Source: Citrobacter braakii
GTDB taxonomy: Bacteria; Pseudomonadota; Gammaproteobacteria; Enterobacterales; Enterobacteriaceae
Direction: 5' to 3'
Assembly (NCBI RefSeq): GCF_002075345.1
Contig: NZ_NAEW01000010.1
Span: 54,139-118,138 of the forward strand
DNA: 64,000 bases
How positions within the stretch are numbered: position 1 is the first letter of the stretch; each line of letters starts with the position of its first letter. A model generated the notes under the pieces. The model searched no databases and was not told the origin of the DNA. It was given only the letters and a program-made list of their open reading frames with translations. Position numbers and translations under genes: made by a program. Below are positions 20,738-32,773 of the stretch, piece after piece.

Positions 20738-22030
20738 TTAGCGCTTTAGCGCCTGATGGATATCAGTCGCCAGCTTATCAATGTCGCTGTCTGCTAATGT
20801 TGACAGCGTAATGCGCAAGCCATGCGCAGGCGTATTGACGCCAAACACTTCGCCTTCACGTACCAGCCAGCCGGACTTTGCCAGCGCAAAAGCGATCGCC
20901 TGGCTGTTATCTTCTAGCGGCAGCCACAGATTAAGACCGTCGCTGTCGGGCAGCGTAATGCCATGAAGCCGCAGAGCCGCTGCCAGCTTTTGCTGCTGGG
21001 CGGCGTAAAACTGCTGAGTTTGCGCCAGCGTGTGTTGATAAGTCTCGTCACTCAGGCAGGCGCAGGCCAGATCCTGCAGCAGATGGCTGACCCACTGACT
21101 GCCGGCGTTGAGCCGTAAACGCAGTTTCGCGGAAGTGAGTGGATCGCTGGCAACGATGGCCAGGCGTAAATCCGGGCCTAAAGTTTTCGACATTGAGCGG
21201 ACAATCGCCCAGTGCGTGGTTTCCTTCGCAATCACCGGATACCAACGGCATGCGGACAGCAGCGCAAAGTGGTCGTCGACGATCACCAGCGTCTGGGGAT
21301 AGCGGGCCAGGATTTCCTGCAATTGCGCCGCGCGGGATGCGCTCAGACTGCATCCTGTCGGATTATGGGCGCGCGGCGTCAGAATCACCGCCCGCGCGCC
21401 TTTCTGTAGCGCGATTTCCAGCATGTCTGGCTGCATGCCTTCGCTGTCAACGTTGACCGGACTGGCGGAGAATCCGGCATAACGTAGCATGTTGATGCTG
21501 CTCAAAAAGCATGGATCTTCTACCACAACGCTGTCGCCAGGCAGTAAATGGGCGCACAGTAGGCGCTCAATGGCATCAATGGCGCCGCTGGTGATATCAA
21601 TTTCTCCCGTGGCTGGCATCGCATCTTGCATCCATTGCGCGGCCCACGCCTCAAGGCCGGGTGATACAGCGGCATCACCGTACAAACGAGGATTCTTATT
21701 TATTTGCGCGAAATAACGGCTGAGGTCGGGAAGACGCGCGGGGGCTGGATTACCGCCGGAAAGATCGATAAGCGCGGTATCCGGATTGCCACCTTCCAGC
21801 GCAACGGGGGCTGAAATCCCCTTGATTACCGTGCCGTTACGTCCCTGGCTTTGTGCCAGCCCGGAGGTGACCAGGCGTTTATAAGCCGCCGCGACAGTAT
21901 TACGGTTAACGTTCAATGCTGTTGCCAGTTCTCGCACCGGCGGCAACGTTTCTCCTGCTGCCAACGTGCCTGTAGCGACATGTTGACGAATACTGTCAAA
22001 AATTTCGTTAGCGGTTTTTCCGTCGATCAT
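20738..22030 (-). CDS. ptsJ: MocR-type PLP-dependent regulator PtsJ
   Basis: The product has 430 residues. An N-terminal GntR-like winged helix (residues 1-75, with LPPVRELATALNVNRNTVAA) is fused to an aminotransferase class I fold. The PLP lysine lies in SMSKTLGPD (about 285). In Salmonella PtsJ represses the divergent pdxK in a pyridoxal-phosphate-responsive way, linking regulator to vitamin B6 salvage. The same arrangement is seen here, with an 82-base intergenic region holding direct repeats. MocR proteins normally bind direct repeats. Confidence 0.93.
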   Translation of the reverse strand: MIDGKTANEIFDSIRQHVATGTLAAGETLPPVRELATALNVNRNTVAAAYKRLVTSGLAQSQGRNGTVIKGISAPVALEGGNPDTALIDLSGGNPAPARLPDLSRYFAQINKNPRLYGDAAVSPGLEAWAAQWMQDAMPATGEIDITSGAIDAIERLLCAHLLPGDSVVVEDPCFLSSINMLRYAGFSASPVNVDSEGMQPDMLEIALQKGARAVILTPRAHNPTGCSLSASRAAQLQEILARYPQTLVIVDDHFALLSACRWYPVIAKETTHWAIVRSMSKTLGPDLRLAIVASDPLTSAKLRLRLNAGSQWVSHLLQDLACACLSDETYQHTLAQTQQFYAAQQQKLAAALRLHGITLPDSDGLNLWLPLEDNSQAIAFALAKSGWLVREGEVFGVNTPAHGLRITLSTLADSDIDKLATDIHQALKR

Positions 22031-22112
22031 TATTGACCTATGACAAAATGAATTTTAGCATATGACGATAATAGTGAGGCGTAAGCCCGCTGTCCAGCGA
22101 GAGGAGAAATTT
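22031..22112. promoter_or_regulatory. ptsJ-pdxK divergent promoter with direct repeats
   Basis: TATGAC occurs at 22039-22044 and again at 22061-22066, 22 bases apart, in similar surroundings (CTATGACAAAAT and ATATGACGATAA). A related TATTGAC starts at 22031. Direct repeats about two helical turns apart are what a dimeric MocR regulator such as PtsJ is expected to bind. Confidence 0.55.
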
Positions 22113-22979
22113 ATGGAGCAGGGGAGTGATATTCAGTCAGTGCTCTTCGGCGACAAGCATCGGGCGTTACAGACCGATATCGTCGCCGTCCAGTCACAGG
22201 TGGTCTATGGCAGCGTAGGCAATAGCATCGCCGTTCCGGCCATTAAAGCGCAGGGATTACGCGTGACGGCAGTGCCAACGGTGCTGTTCAGCAATACCCC
22301 GCATTATGAAACATTTTACGGCGGCGTTATTCCGGCCGACTGGTTTAGCGGGTATCTCCGCGCCTTGAATGAGCGTGATGCTTTGCGCGAGCTGAAGGCG
22401 GTGACTACAGGCTATATGGGCAGTGCAGAGCAAATCGCTCTGTTAGCACAGTGGCTGAAAACGGTGCGGGCTACGCATCCGACAGTGTGCATTTTGGTCG
22501 ACCCGGTGATTGGCGATACGGACAGCGGTATGTATGTAAAAGCTGAAATTCCGCAGGCCTACCGTCAGCACCTGCTGCCGCTGGCTCAGGGACTGACGCC
22601 GAACGTGTTTGAACTGCAAATGCTGAGCGGAAAGCCGTGTCGTACGCTTGATGAAGCCATCACGGCGGCGCAATCGCTGCTTACCGAAACGCTGAAATGG
22701 GTGGTGATCACCAGCGCGCCGGGGGATAGCGAAGATATTATTAACGTGGCGGTAGTGACGGCTGAAACGGTTGAGGTGTTCGCTCATCCACGGGTTAAAA
22801 CGGATCTGAAGGGAACTGGCGATCTGTTTTGTGCTGAACTGGTGAGCGGTATTGTGCTGGGTAAAGCGCTGACAACCGCGACGCACGATGCAGCACAGCG
22901 CGTACTGGAAGTGATGAAATGGACCAATCTGTGCGGTTGTGATGAGTTAATTCTGCCACCGGCAGGGGAGGCGCGATGA
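22113..22979 (+). CDS. pdxK: Pyridoxine/pyridoxal/pyridoxamine kinase PdxK
   Basis: PdxK phosphorylates B6 vitamers in the salvage route to pyridoxal phosphate. The product has 288 residues, against 283 in E. coli. The ribokinase-family features are present: [11 protein letters not shown] near the N terminus binds substrate, [14 protein letters not shown] lies mid-protein, and the anion-hole/catalytic motif DLKGTGDLF is near 228-236. The ATG follows GAGAGGAGAAATTT. An upstream in-frame extension to 22062 is not conserved. It is regulated by the divergent ptsJ product and overlaps the next small gene by four bases. Confidence 0.95.
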   Translation: MEQGSDIQSVLFGDKHRALQTDIVAVQSQVVYGSVGNSIAVPAIKAQGLRVTAVPTVLFSNTPHYETFYGGVIPADWFSGYLRALNERDALRELKAVTTGYMGSAEQIALLAQWLKTVRATHPTVCILVDPVIGDTDSGMYVKAEIPQAYRQHLLPLAQGLTPNVFELQMLSGKPCRTLDEAITAAQSLLTETLKWVVITSAPGDSEDIINVAVVTAETVEVFAHPRVKTDLKGTGDLFCAELVSGIVLGKALTTATHDAAQRVLEVMKWTNLCGCDELILPPAGEAR

Positions 22980-23215
22980 AGAGTTACCGGCTGGTGGTTC
23001 GCCAGAATGGGCGTATGGTTGGACATTTTGACACCAGCGGGGCAACGGCGCTGGAAGATATCTGTGTGGCGCGGGCCATGTTTGGCATCGCGGGTGGCTA
23101 CAATTGTGAACTGTTAGTGGCGGATTCGGAGCGACGGATGCTGGAAAGCGGGCCGGAAGGGATGAAAATCCTGATGCGCGAGGCGTGTTACCGACCAGTC
23201 ACCTCACAAATTTAG
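22976..23215 (+). CDS. Small protein of unknown function coupled to pdxK
   Basis: The product has 79 residues. The start overlaps the pdxK stop in an ATGA, which implies translational coupling. It appears to be a small soluble alpha/beta protein ([20 protein letters not shown]... with [18 protein letters not shown]). I recognise no domain, and there are no membrane segments or cysteine motifs. A link to vitamin B6 salvage is inferred only from coupling. Base usage resembles its neighbours, and the reading frame looks real. Confidence 0.7.
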   Translation: MKSYRLVVRQNGRMVGHFDTSGATALEDICVARAMFGIAGGYNCELLVADSERRMLESGPEGMKILMREACYRPVTSQI

Positions 23216-23247
23216 CGCTATCCGGCAGATTTTGAGGTCTGCCAGAT

Positions 23248-23275
23248 AAAAAAAATGGCGCCATCAGGCGCCATT
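23248..23275 (-). terminator. Intrinsic terminator of the pts operon
   Basis: A 9-pair stem (AATGGCGCC / GGCGCCATT, 4-base loop) is followed on the minus strand by a T-run, 18 bases after the crr stop. Confidence 0.85.
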
Positions 23276-23292
23276 CTTCTCAGCAGCAAGAA

Positions 23293-23802
23293 TTACTTCT
23301 TGATGCGGATAACCGGAGTTTCACCCACTGTCACGCTACCGGACAGTTTGATCAGCTCTTTGATTTCGTCCATGTTGGAGATAACAACCGGAGTCAGGGT
23401 AGACTTGGCTTTTTCTTCCAGCAGCGGCAGATCGAATTCAATAACCGGGTCGCCCACTTTGACGCGCTGACCTTCTTCAGCGATGCGCTTAAAGCCTTCG
23501 CCTTTCAGTTCAACGGTATCAATACCGAAGTGAACAAACAGCTCAATGCCGCTGTCGGATTCGATAGAGAAAGCGTGGTTGGTTTCAAAGATTTTGCCGA
23601 TGGTGCCATCAACAGGGGCGACCATTTTGTTACCGGTTGGTTTGATAGCGATGCCATCACCAACGATTTTTTCAGCAAAAACTACATCCGGCACGTCTTC
23701 GATGTTGACGATCTCGCCAGAGAGCGGAGCAACAATCTCAATAGTTCCGGTGTCTTTCTTATCATCAGAAACCAGAGATTTCAGTTTATCGAACAAACCC
23801 AT
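23293..23802 (-). CDS. crr: Glucose-specific PTS enzyme IIA (EIIA-Glc, Crr)
   Basis: Crr carries phosphate from HPr to glucose-family EIICB permeases and is the signal for inducer exclusion and adenylate cyclase control. The product has 169 residues, as in E. coli. H75 lies in [10 protein letters not shown] and the phosphorylated H90 in [13 protein letters not shown]. It ends the ptsH-ptsI-crr operon. In E. coli crr also has promoters inside ptsI. It is the probable phosphate donor for the EIIA-less EIICB encoded at 44372-45931. Confidence 0.98.
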   Translation of the reverse strand: MGLFDKLKSLVSDDKKDTGTIEIVAPLSGEIVNIEDVPDVVFAEKIVGDGIAIKPTGNKMVAPVDGTIGKIFETNHAFSIESDSGIELFVHFGIDTVELKGEGFKRIAEEGQRVKVGDPVIEFDLPLLEEKAKSTLTPVVISNMDEIKELIKLSGSVTVGETPVIRIKK

Positions 23803-23842
23803 GATCTTCTCCTAAGCAGTAAATTGGGCCGCATCTCGTGGA

Positions 23843-25570
23843 TTAGCAGATTGTTTTTTCTTCAATGAACTTGTTAACCAGCGTCATTAACTCGTCCGTT
23901 GTCGGTTGAGCAAGAGCCTGCTCTGCTAACACCTTCGCATCTTCGAAGTTCGTGTTACGGATAATCTTCTTAATGCGCGGGATAGAAATGGCGCTCATAG
24001 AGAATTCGTCCAGACCCATCCCCAGCAACAGAAGTGTAGCACGTTCGTCGCCTGCAAGCTCACCACACATGCCAGTCCATTTGCCTTCCGCATGAGAAGC
24101 ATCAATAACTTGCTTGATCAGCGTCAGCACAGATGGCGACATCGGTTGGTAAAGGTGTGAAATCATATCATTACCACGGTCAACTGCCAGGGTGTACTGC
24201 GTTAAATCATTGGTGCCGATACTAAAAAAATCAACTTCTTTGGCTAAATGACGCGCAATTGTTGCCGCTGCCGGTGTTTCCACCATCACGCCAATCTCAA
24301 TGCTTTCGTCAAATGCTTTACCTTCGTCGCGCAGTTCCTGTTTGTAGATTTCGATCTCTTTGCGTAGTGCGCGCACTTCTTCAACAGAGATGATCATTGG
24401 GAACATGATGCGCAGTTTGCCGAAAGCAGAGGCGCGCAGGATTGCGCGAACCTGATCCCGCAGGATCTCTTTACGATCCATGGCGATACGTACGGCACGC
24501 CAGCCCAGGAACGGGTTCTCTTCTTTCGGGAAGTTCATGTACGGCAGCTCTTTATCGCCGCCGATGTCCATGGTACGGACGATGACCGCCTGAGAGCCAC
24601 AGGCTTCAGCAACGGCTTTATACGCGGCAAACTGTTCTTCTTCAGTCGGCAGCGATTCACGGTCCATGAACAGGAATTCGGTGCGGTACAGACCAACACC
24701 TTCGGCGCCATTACGCTCAGCGCCTTCAACGTCACGAACGGTACCGATGTTGGCGCAAACTTCTACCTGATGTCCGTCCAGCGTGATAGCCGGGAGATCT
24801 TTCAGCTTAGCGAGTTCCGCTTTTTCGGTAGCAACCTGCTCCTGAACGGCGCGCAGTTGCTCAATAACTTCATTGGTCGGATTGACGTAAACCTGGTTGT
24901 TTACGGCATCCAGAATCAGATAGTCGTCGTTTTTAACCTGAGAGGTGACGCTACCCGTACCTACGATGGCTGGCAGTTCCAGAGAACGCGCCATGATAGA
25001 AGTATGGGAAGTCCGTCCGCCCGCGTCGGTGATGAAACCCAGCACCTTGTTCAGGTTCAGCTGTGCGGTTTCTGACGGGGTCAGGTCTGCGGCTACCAGG
25101 ATAACTTCTTCCTGAATAGCGCTCAGGTCGATAATAGCCAGACCCAGGATGTTACGCAGCAGGCGTTTACCGATGTCACGTACGTCAGCCGCACGTTCTT
25201 TCAGGTATTCATCATCCAGCTCTTCAAGGGCTGTGGCCTGACCTTCGATAACTTCATGCGCAGCTGCATCAGCCGTCATGTGCTTATCTTTAATCAGGGC
25301 TATGATTTCCTGCTCCAGCTCCTCATCTTCGAGCAGCATGATATGCCCTTCAAAGATGGCTTCTTTTTCTTCACCGAACGTTTCACCAGCTTTGGTTTTG
25401 ATCGCTTCCAGTTGCGCAGATGCCTTGGCACGACCGCTCAGAAAACGTTCAACTTCCTGATCAACCTTGTCGGCAGAAATTTTTTTCCGGTCAATGACGA
25501 TCTCGTCTTCTTTCAGCAGCAATGCTTTACCGAAAGCGATACCCGGGGATGCTAAAATGCCTGAAATCAT
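23843..25570 (-). CDS. ptsI: PTS enzyme I
   Basis: Enzyme I autophosphorylates with phosphoenolpyruvate and passes the phosphate to HPr. The product has 575 residues, the standard length. The active histidine (189) lies in [20 protein letters not shown]. The PEP-binding barrel includes [23 protein letters not shown] and the [17 protein letters not shown] segment. The catalytic cysteine is in [12 protein letters not shown]. It lies between ptsH (45-base gap) and crr (40-base gap). Confidence 0.98.
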   Translation of the reverse strand: MISGILASPGIAFGKALLLKEDEIVIDRKKISADKVDQEVERFLSGRAKASAQLEAIKTKAGETFGEEKEAIFEGHIMLLEDEELEQEIIALIKDKHMTADAAAHEVIEGQATALEELDDEYLKERAADVRDIGKRLLRNILGLAIIDLSAIQEEVILVAADLTPSETAQLNLNKVLGFITDAGGRTSHTSIMARSLELPAIVGTGSVTSQVKNDDYLILDAVNNQVYVNPTNEVIEQLRAVQEQVATEKAELAKLKDLPAITLDGHQVEVCANIGTVRDVEGAERNGAEGVGLYRTEFLFMDRESLPTEEEQFAAYKAVAEACGSQAVIVRTMDIGGDKELPYMNFPKEENPFLGWRAVRIAMDRKEILRDQVRAILRASAFGKLRIMFPMIISVEEVRALRKEIEIYKQELRDEGKAFDESIEIGVMVETPAAATIARHLAKEVDFFSIGTNDLTQYTLAVDRGNDMISHLYQPMSPSVLTLIKQVIDASHAEGKWTGMCGELAGDERATLLLLGMGLDEFSMSAISIPRIKKIIRNTNFEDAKVLAEQALAQPTTDELMTLVNKFIEEKTIC

Positions 25571-25615
25571 AACCCTACCTTACTTGTGACTGATATTTAA
25601 AAGAACTCGTTGAAC

Positions 25616-25873
25616 TTACTCGAGTTCAGCCATCAGTTTAACCAGATGCTCAACTGCTTTCTGCTCGTCTTCACCTTCTGCGGACAGGGTGACAACGGTA
25701 CCCTGAGTCAGGCCCAGAGTCTGCAGTTTAAACAGGCTTTTGGCGCTAGCGCTTTTGCCGTTGGAAGTCACAGTAATTTCAGAAGTAAAGCCTTTTGCTT
25801 CTTTAACAAACTGAGCAGCAGGGCGAGTATGCAGACCGTTCGGAGCGGTAATGGTAACTTCTTGCTGGAACAT
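25616..25873 (-). CDS. ptsH: Phosphocarrier protein HPr
   Basis: HPr shuttles phosphate from Enzyme I to all EIIA proteins. The product has 85 residues. The phosphorylated histidine is H15 in [11 protein letters not shown], and the regulatory Ser46 region is [30 protein letters not shown] precedes the ATG on the minus strand. It is the first gene of the pts operon. Confidence 0.98.
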   Translation of the reverse strand: MFQQEVTITAPNGLHTRPAAQFVKEAKGFTSEITVTSNGKSASAKSLFKLQTLGLTQGTVVTLSAEGEDEQKAVEHLVKLMAELE

Positions 25874-26206
25874 TATATTTCCCCAACTTATAGGTTTAGT
25901 GTTGTGGAACTAAAGTCTAGCCTGGCGGTTCAACTTTAGCCTGTATTGTTAGCATCGGCGTAAACTGGACGCGACACAAAAGGAGTTCGGTGCAATCCGT
26001 TGCTGGCAACTTCTTGCCGCTGACGTTTCGTTCGTCATTAAACATTATGCCGCGAAAGGAAGAGTTGAACCAAATCATAAAATCGATTCAGCTAGCGCTT
26101 TTCCTGTAACGATTAATTTCGCGCATCAAAATAATTAGTTTGGTTAAATACCAGTTCCGGCGGGTTGAATCAATGCCAGGAGAGTTGAAAATTTGAAGCA
26201 GGCCAC
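25874..26206 (-). promoter_or_regulatory. pts operon promoter region
   Basis: No gene is visible here. A distal promoter can be read on the minus strand: -35 TTGGTT (26068-26073) and -10 CATAAT (26044-26049) with an 18-base spacer. Just upstream, 26079-26092 contains GCTGAATCGATTTT, a good match to the Cra (FruR) site known for the E. coli ptsH P0 promoter. E. coli also has CRP-dependent control and a proximal promoter here. I do not assign those positions. Confidence 0.65.
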
Positions 26207-26234
26207 AAAAAAGCACCCCAAAGGGTGCTTTTTT
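26207..26234 (-). terminator. cysK terminator
   Basis: A 6-pair stem (GCACCC / GGGTGC, 4-base loop) is flanked by six A on one side and six T on the other. It works for cysK on the minus strand and could also act in the other direction. Confidence 0.85.
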
Positions 26235-26256
26235 ACGCGTTTTTAACATGCTGGCA

Positions 26257-27228
26257 TTACTGTTGCAGTTCTTTCTCTGTGAAGAGATCGGCAAACAGTG
26301 CAGTGCTCAGATAACGCTCACCCGATGACGGTAGGATAACCACAATATTCTTATTGGTAAAGGATTCATCTTCCTGGAGCTTAAGCGCGGCAGCCACGGC
26401 TGCGCCAGAAGAGATCCCTGCCAGAATACCTTCTTCTTCCATCAGGCGGCGCGCGGTAGAAATAGCTTCATCATTTGTAATGGCAACGACTTTATCGATA
26501 AGCTTCAGATCAAGGTTGCCAGGAATGAAGCCCGCGCCAATACCCTGAATTTTATGCGGGCCAGGTTTGAGTTCTTCACCCGCCAATGCCTGGGCGATAA
26601 CAGGGGAGTCAGTAGGTTCTACCGCGACGGTGATCAGGTCGGTTTTGCCTTTAGTGCCTTTAATGTAACGGGTCACGCCAGTTAGCGTGCCGCCGGTGCC
26701 AACGCCGGAAATAAAGACATCAACCTGGCCATCGGTATCTTCCCAGATTTCCGGGCCGGTGGTTTTTTCGTGAATTTCCGGGTTCGCCGGGTTGCTGAAC
26801 TGCTGCAGCAGCAGGAATTTTTCCGGATCGCTGGCTACGATTTCTTCCGCTTTCTGAATTGCGCCCTTCATACCTTTTGCGCCTTCAGTCAGCACCAGGT
26901 TCGCGCCCAGCGCTTTTAAAAGCTTGCGGCGCTCAATGCTCATGGTTTCCGGCATGGTCAGAGTCAGTTTGTAACCACGGGCGGCGGCAACATAGGCCAG
27001 CGCAATCCCCGTGTTGCCGCTGGTCGGTTCTACCAGCTCAACGCCCGGTTTCAGTACACCACGTTTTTCGGCATCCCAAATCATATTGGCACCGATACGG
27101 CATTTGACGCTAAAGCTTGGGTTGCGTGATTCCACCTTCGCCAGAATGCGTCCGTTACCGATACGGTTCAGTCGAACCAGCGGCGTATGACCGATAGTCA
27201 GCGAGTTATCTTCAAAAATCTTACTCAT
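26257..27228 (-). CDS. cysK: O-acetylserine sulfhydrylase A, CysK
   Basis: CysK is the main cysteine synthase (O-acetylserine plus sulfide). The product has 323 residues. The PLP lysine is K42 in [20 protein letters not shown] and the phosphate loop [10 protein letters not shown] are present. The C-terminal Gln-rich tail (FTEKELQQ) is normal. It lies upstream of the pts operon on the same strand but is separated by its own terminator. Expression is CysB-dependent in relatives. Confidence 0.97.
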   Translation of the reverse strand: MSKIFEDNSLTIGHTPLVRLNRIGNGRILAKVESRNPSFSVKCRIGANMIWDAEKRGVLKPGVELVEPTSGNTGIALAYVAAARGYKLTLTMPETMSIERRKLLKALGANLVLTEGAKGMKGAIQKAEEIVASDPEKFLLLQQFSNPANPEIHEKTTGPEIWEDTDGQVDVFISGVGTGGTLTGVTRYIKGTKGKTDLITVAVEPTDSPVIAQALAGEELKPGPHKIQGIGAGFIPGNLDLKLIDKVVAITNDEAISTARRLMEEEGILAGISSGAAVAAALKLQEDESFTNKNIVVILPSSGERYLSTALFADLFTEKELQQ

Positions 27229-27353
27229 GGCCTGTCCTTAACTGTATGAAATTGGGATACCGCTTCAGCATACCTGTTGAGAAAGTATGGGGAAGTAAGG
27301 AATTCGCATATCTATATGCTGATGAGAAATAATGCGTAGCAGTATGGAATAAG

Positions 27354-27375
27354 AGCGGGCATAAGCCAGCCCGCT
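27354..27375 (-). terminator. Hairpin downstream of cysZ
   Basis: A 7-pair stem (AGCGGGC / GCCCGCT, 8-base loop) lies 16 bases after the cysZ stop and is followed on the minus strand by a weak CTTATT tail. It probably ends cysZ before the cysK promoter. Confidence 0.5.
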
Positions 27376-27391
27376 TTTACACATTTTTGCA

Positions 27392-28153
27392 TTACTTCCA
27401 TAACGCATGCTTAGCACGATAGCAGTCTACCCACATCGCCGTGGCACCACAAACCGCTACCGGCATGATGAACAGATTGAGCACCGGAATCATGGTGAAC
27501 AGGCTGGTCAACGCGCCAAACTGCATATTGGTCACCTTGCGCGTGCGCAGCGCGACGCGCATCTCCTTAAAAGGCACCTTATGGTTATCAAAAGGATAAT
27601 CGCAGTACTGAATAGCCAGCATCCACGCGCTGAATAGGAACCACAGGACCGGGGCGACGGTCTGCCCAATGCCTGGAATAAAATAGAGAATCAGCAACAC
27701 AAAGGCGCGCGGGAGATACCACGCCAGCTTTTGCCATTCGCGTTTCATAATGCGCGGAACGTCTTTCATAATGCCGAGAATGCCGGTGTCGGGCGGTGTT
27801 GCGCCCGTTAAGCGCGCTTCCAGCTGTTCAGCCAGCAGACCGTTAAACGGTGCGGCGATCCAGTTGGCGATAGTGGAGAACAGGTAGCCGAACACCAACA
27901 GCACGGAAATGGTCACAATCGGCCACAGTAAATAGCTGAGCCACTGAAGCCAGTCAGGGACGTGACTCATCAGCGCGGGAACCCAGTTACCGAGTTGTGT
28001 AAATAACCACCAGAATGCGCCGCCCATCAGCAGGATATTCACCAGCAAAGGCAGAATAACAAAACGACGAATGCCCGGTTGGGTGATGAGCTTCCATCCC
28101 TGAGAAAAGTAATAAAGGCCGCTGCGAGGTACAACTGCAGATGATGAAACCAT
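27392..28153 (-). CDS. cysZ: Sulfate permease CysZ
   Basis: CysZ is an inner-membrane protein needed for sulfate uptake at low sulfate. The product has 253 residues, equal to E. coli. There are hydrophobic helices near [19 protein letters not shown], the [20 protein letters not shown] region and around [14 protein letters not shown]. The ATG at 28153 ([16 protein letters not shown]) is chosen because the open frame upstream to 28273 is not conserved in the family. Position next to cysK agrees with a sulfur-assimilation role. Confidence 0.95.
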   Translation of the reverse strand: MVSSSAVVPRSGLYYFSQGWKLITQPGIRRFVILPLLVNILLMGGAFWWLFTQLGNWVPALMSHVPDWLQWLSYLLWPIVTISVLLVFGYLFSTIANWIAAPFNGLLAEQLEARLTGATPPDTGILGIMKDVPRIMKREWQKLAWYLPRAFVLLILYFIPGIGQTVAPVLWFLFSAWMLAIQYCDYPFDNHKVPFKEMRVALRTRKVTNMQFGALTSLFTMIPVLNLFIMPVAVCGATAMWVDCYRAKHALWK

Positions 28154-28383
28154 GGTCAGGACGTACTCCTTGTTATATAAGCTCTGGTAAACTGTGCGTA
28201 TCTTACCGGGTTGTTGAGCGTTAAGCTGTTCGGAAATGTTCGAAAAAACAGCAAAAAGCACAATTTTGTTCATCTTTATGCCGTGAAAGCCAAGAGTACA
28301 CTTGCACTTGGCGTAATCGACAAATACTCTTAGTGAGTAAATGTTTGCCGTGGTGGCAAGGTGTTAGAACAACAGAGAATATA

Positions 28384-29382
28384 ATGATGCAGGATTTGCG
28401 TCTGATATTAATCATTGTTGGCGCGATCGCCATAATCGCTTTACTGGTACATGGTTTTTGGACTAGCCGTAAAGAGCGGTCTTCTATATTCCGCGATCGC
28501 CCACTGAAACGCATGAAGTCTAAACGTGAAGACGAGGATTCGTTCGACGACAACGTCGAGGAAGACGAAGGCGTGGGTGAAGTTCGCGTTCATCGTGTGA
28601 ATCATGCTCCCGGTAATGCGCAGGAACATGGTGTTCCTCCTCAGTCGCCGCAACACCAGTACCAGCCGCCTTATGCGTCTGCTCAGCCGCGTCAGCCTGC
28701 GCAGCAGCCTGCACAAGCGCCGGTACCGCCGCCGCATGTTCAGCAGCCGCAGCAGCCTGTACAACCGCAGCAGCCGGTGCAACATCAGCCTGTTCAGCAG
28801 CCACCTGTGCAGCAACCTGTTGCCCCGCAGGTTCAGCAACCTGCTCAGCAAGCACCGCAACCTGCGCCGCAGACCTTCCAGCCAGCAGAGCCTGTCGTTG
28901 AACATCAACCGCAGCCTGAGCCGGTAGTAGAAGAAGCGCCTGTTGCTGAAAAACCGCAGCGTAAAGAAGCGGTCATCATTATGAACGTTGCGGCTCATCA
29001 TGGTAGCGAGCTCAACGGGGAAGTGCTGCTCAACAGCATTCAGCAGGCCGGTTTCAAATTTGGCGATATGAATATTTTCCATCGTCATTTGAGCCCGGAT
29101 GGCAGCGGTCCGTCGCTGTTCAGCCTCGCTAATATGGTTAATCCGGGAACGTTTGACCCAGAAATGACGGGCGACTTCAGCACCCCTGGCGTGACTATTT
29201 TTATGCAGGTTCCGTCCTACGGGGACGAGCTGCAAAACTTTAAGCTGATGCTGCAGTCTGCACAGCACATTGCCGATGAAGTGGGTGGTGTGGTGCTCGA
29301 CGATCAACGTCGCATGATGACGCCGCAGAAACTGCGCGAGTATCAGGACCGCATCCGCGAAGTTAAAGAATCTCGCGCCTGA
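28384..29382 (+). CDS. zipA: Cell division protein ZipA
   Basis: ZipA anchors FtsZ to the membrane at the division site. The product has 332 residues. One N-terminal membrane helix (about 6-23) is followed by a charged segment (about 28-80). A long Pro/Gln linker (about 85-190) full of QQPVQ-type repeats follows, then the C-terminal FtsZ-binding domain from about 198 ([20 protein letters not shown]). The linker differs most from E. coli, as expected for this flexible region. The start [13 protein letters not shown] is conserved. The gene is divergent from cysZ. Confidence 0.97.
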   Translation: MMQDLRLILIIVGAIAIIALLVHGFWTSRKERSSIFRDRPLKRMKSKREDEDSFDDNVEEDEGVGEVRVHRVNHAPGNAQEHGVPPQSPQHQYQPPYASAQPRQPAQQPAQAPVPPPHVQQPQQPVQPQQPVQHQPVQQPPVQQPVAPQVQQPAQQAPQPAPQTFQPAEPVVEHQPQPEPVVEEAPVAEKPQRKEAVIIMNVAAHHGSELNGEVLLNSIQQAGFKFGDMNIFHRHLSPDGSGPSLFSLANMVNPGTFDPEMTGDFSTPGVTIFMQVPSYGDELQNFKLMLQSAQHIADEVGGVVLDDQRRMMTPQKLREYQDRIREVKESRA

Positions 29383-29411
29383 TTTTCCTCTGGCGTGACA
29401 TTTCCTTTCTA

Positions 29412-29437
29412 AACCCCCGCCTGTCGGGGGTTTTTTA
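29412..29437 (+). terminator. zipA terminator
   Basis: An 8-pair stem (AACCCCCG / CGGGGGTT, 5-base loop) is followed by a T-run, 29 bases after the zipA stop. It separates zipA from ligA. Confidence 0.8.
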
Positions 29438-29444
29438 TCATTGA

Positions 29445-31469
<2,025 letters not shown>

Positions 31470-31470
31470 G

Positions 31471-31689
31471 ATGGAAAAAGAGCAGCTGGTTGACATCGCC
31501 AATACTGTGATGCCCTTTGGCAAATATAAAGGGCGTCGGTTGATTGATGTCCCGGAAGAGTATCTGCTGTGGTTTGCCCGTAAGGATGAATTCCCGCCGG
31601 GCAAGCTTGGCGAGCTGATGCAAATCACGCTGCTGATTAAAACTGAGGGGCTGACGCAACTGGTGCAGCCCCTGAAACGTCCTCTTTAA
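31471..31689 (+). CDS. ypeB: Small conserved protein YpeB (DUF3820)
   Basis: The product has 72 residues, the same as E. coli YpeB. The conserved core is MPFGKYKGRRLIDVPEEYL with the WFARK segment after it, typical of DUF3820. Function is unknown. Similar domains accompany nucleases and DNA metabolism proteins, and cotranscription with ligA suggests a DNA-related role. The ATG at 31471 is favoured over one at 31462 because it follows ligA by one base and matches homologues. Confidence 0.92.
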   Translation: MEKEQLVDIANTVMPFGKYKGRRLIDVPEEYLLWFARKDEFPPGKLGELMQITLLIKTEGLTQLVQPLKRPL

Positions 31690-32684
31690 GCCTTCGCGGC
31701 GCGGCTTTTCTGTTGCGCCTGCAATGCGTCCGTCTGTTGCTTGTAGCGACGCGCCAGCACGGCGCACACCATTAGCTGTATTTGATGGAAGATCATCAAC
31801 GGCAGCACCATCATCCCAATCACCGAAGTTGGGAACAAAATATTTGCCATTGGGATCCCGTTCGCCAGGCTCTTTTTCGAACCGCAGAATACAATGGTGA
31901 TTTCATCAGCTTTGTTAAAGCCGCATTTGCGCGCAACAAAGACATTTATGCCAATCACGATTGCCAGCAGTATGATGCTGACCACCACGATAAACAGCAG
32001 TGAACCCACCCCCACTTTGTGCCAGATCCCGTTAACGACGGCTTCACTGAAGGCGGAGTACACCACCAGCAAAATAGAGGATTGATCCGTTTTCGCGATC
32101 CATTTTTTATGTCGAGAAACCCAGTTTCCAATCCACGGGCGTGAAAGGTGACCCAGCACGAACGGCAGCAGCAGCTGCAACATGATTTTTCCCACCTGCT
32201 CCAGGCTGCCTTCTGCGCCGTGCATATTCATCACCAGCCCTACCAGCAGCGGCGAGAGAAAAATACCCAGCAGGCTGGAGGCCGAAGCAGAACAAACGGC
32301 GGCGGCAACGTTACCGCCCGCCAGCGACGTAAAAGCGATGGCCGACTGCACAGTGGCAGGCAAAATACACAGGTACAGGAAACCGGTGTACAGCATCGGG
32401 TCTACGTTGACCGGCGCCCACCAGGCGAACAGAACGCCGAAAACCGGGAAGACAACAAACGTGCTGCACATCACCCACAGATGCAAACGCCAGTGGCTAC
32501 CACCGGCAATAATGGCTTCACGCGAGAGTTTCGCCCCGTGCATAAAAAACAGCAGGGCAATGGCGGCGGTGGTTAAGCCTTCAAAGAAAGGCACAAAACC
32601 ACCTTCGGCCGGGAAAAAGGACGCCAGCAAAACAACGGTAATCAGCGTTATCGTGAAAGGATCAAGAATACGAAAAAGTTTCAT
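31686..32684 (-). CDS. yfeH: Bile acid:sodium symporter-family membrane protein YfeH
   Basis: The product has 332 residues with eight to ten hydrophobic helices, matching the SBF/BASS-like family. Conserved parts include FFMHGAKLSREAI (about 46-58), FVVFPVFGVLFAWW (about 75-88) and the GSKKSLANGIPMA loop (about 269-281). The transported substrate is unknown. It is divergent from the LysR gene yfeR, its likely regulator, and its 3' end overlaps ypeB by four bases. Confidence 0.92.
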   Translation of the reverse strand: MKLFRILDPFTITLITVVLLASFFPAEGGFVPFFEGLTTAAIALLFFMHGAKLSREAIIAGGSHWRLHLWVMCSTFVVFPVFGVLFAWWAPVNVDPMLYTGFLYLCILPATVQSAIAFTSLAGGNVAAAVCSASASSLLGIFLSPLLVGLVMNMHGAEGSLEQVGKIMLQLLLPFVLGHLSRPWIGNWVSRHKKWIAKTDQSSILLVVYSAFSEAVVNGIWHKVGVGSLLFIVVVSIILLAIVIGINVFVARKCGFNKADEITIVFCGSKKSLANGIPMANILFPTSVIGMMVLPLMIFHQIQLMVCAVLARRYKQQTDALQAQQKSRAAKA

Positions 32685-32773
32685 AAAGACTCCTGAAATT
32701 CGGTAGCAACATTTTGCTTTTTTCCGTTTGAGAAATAAAATTGATTTATTGCATCCATATATGAATCGAATAG

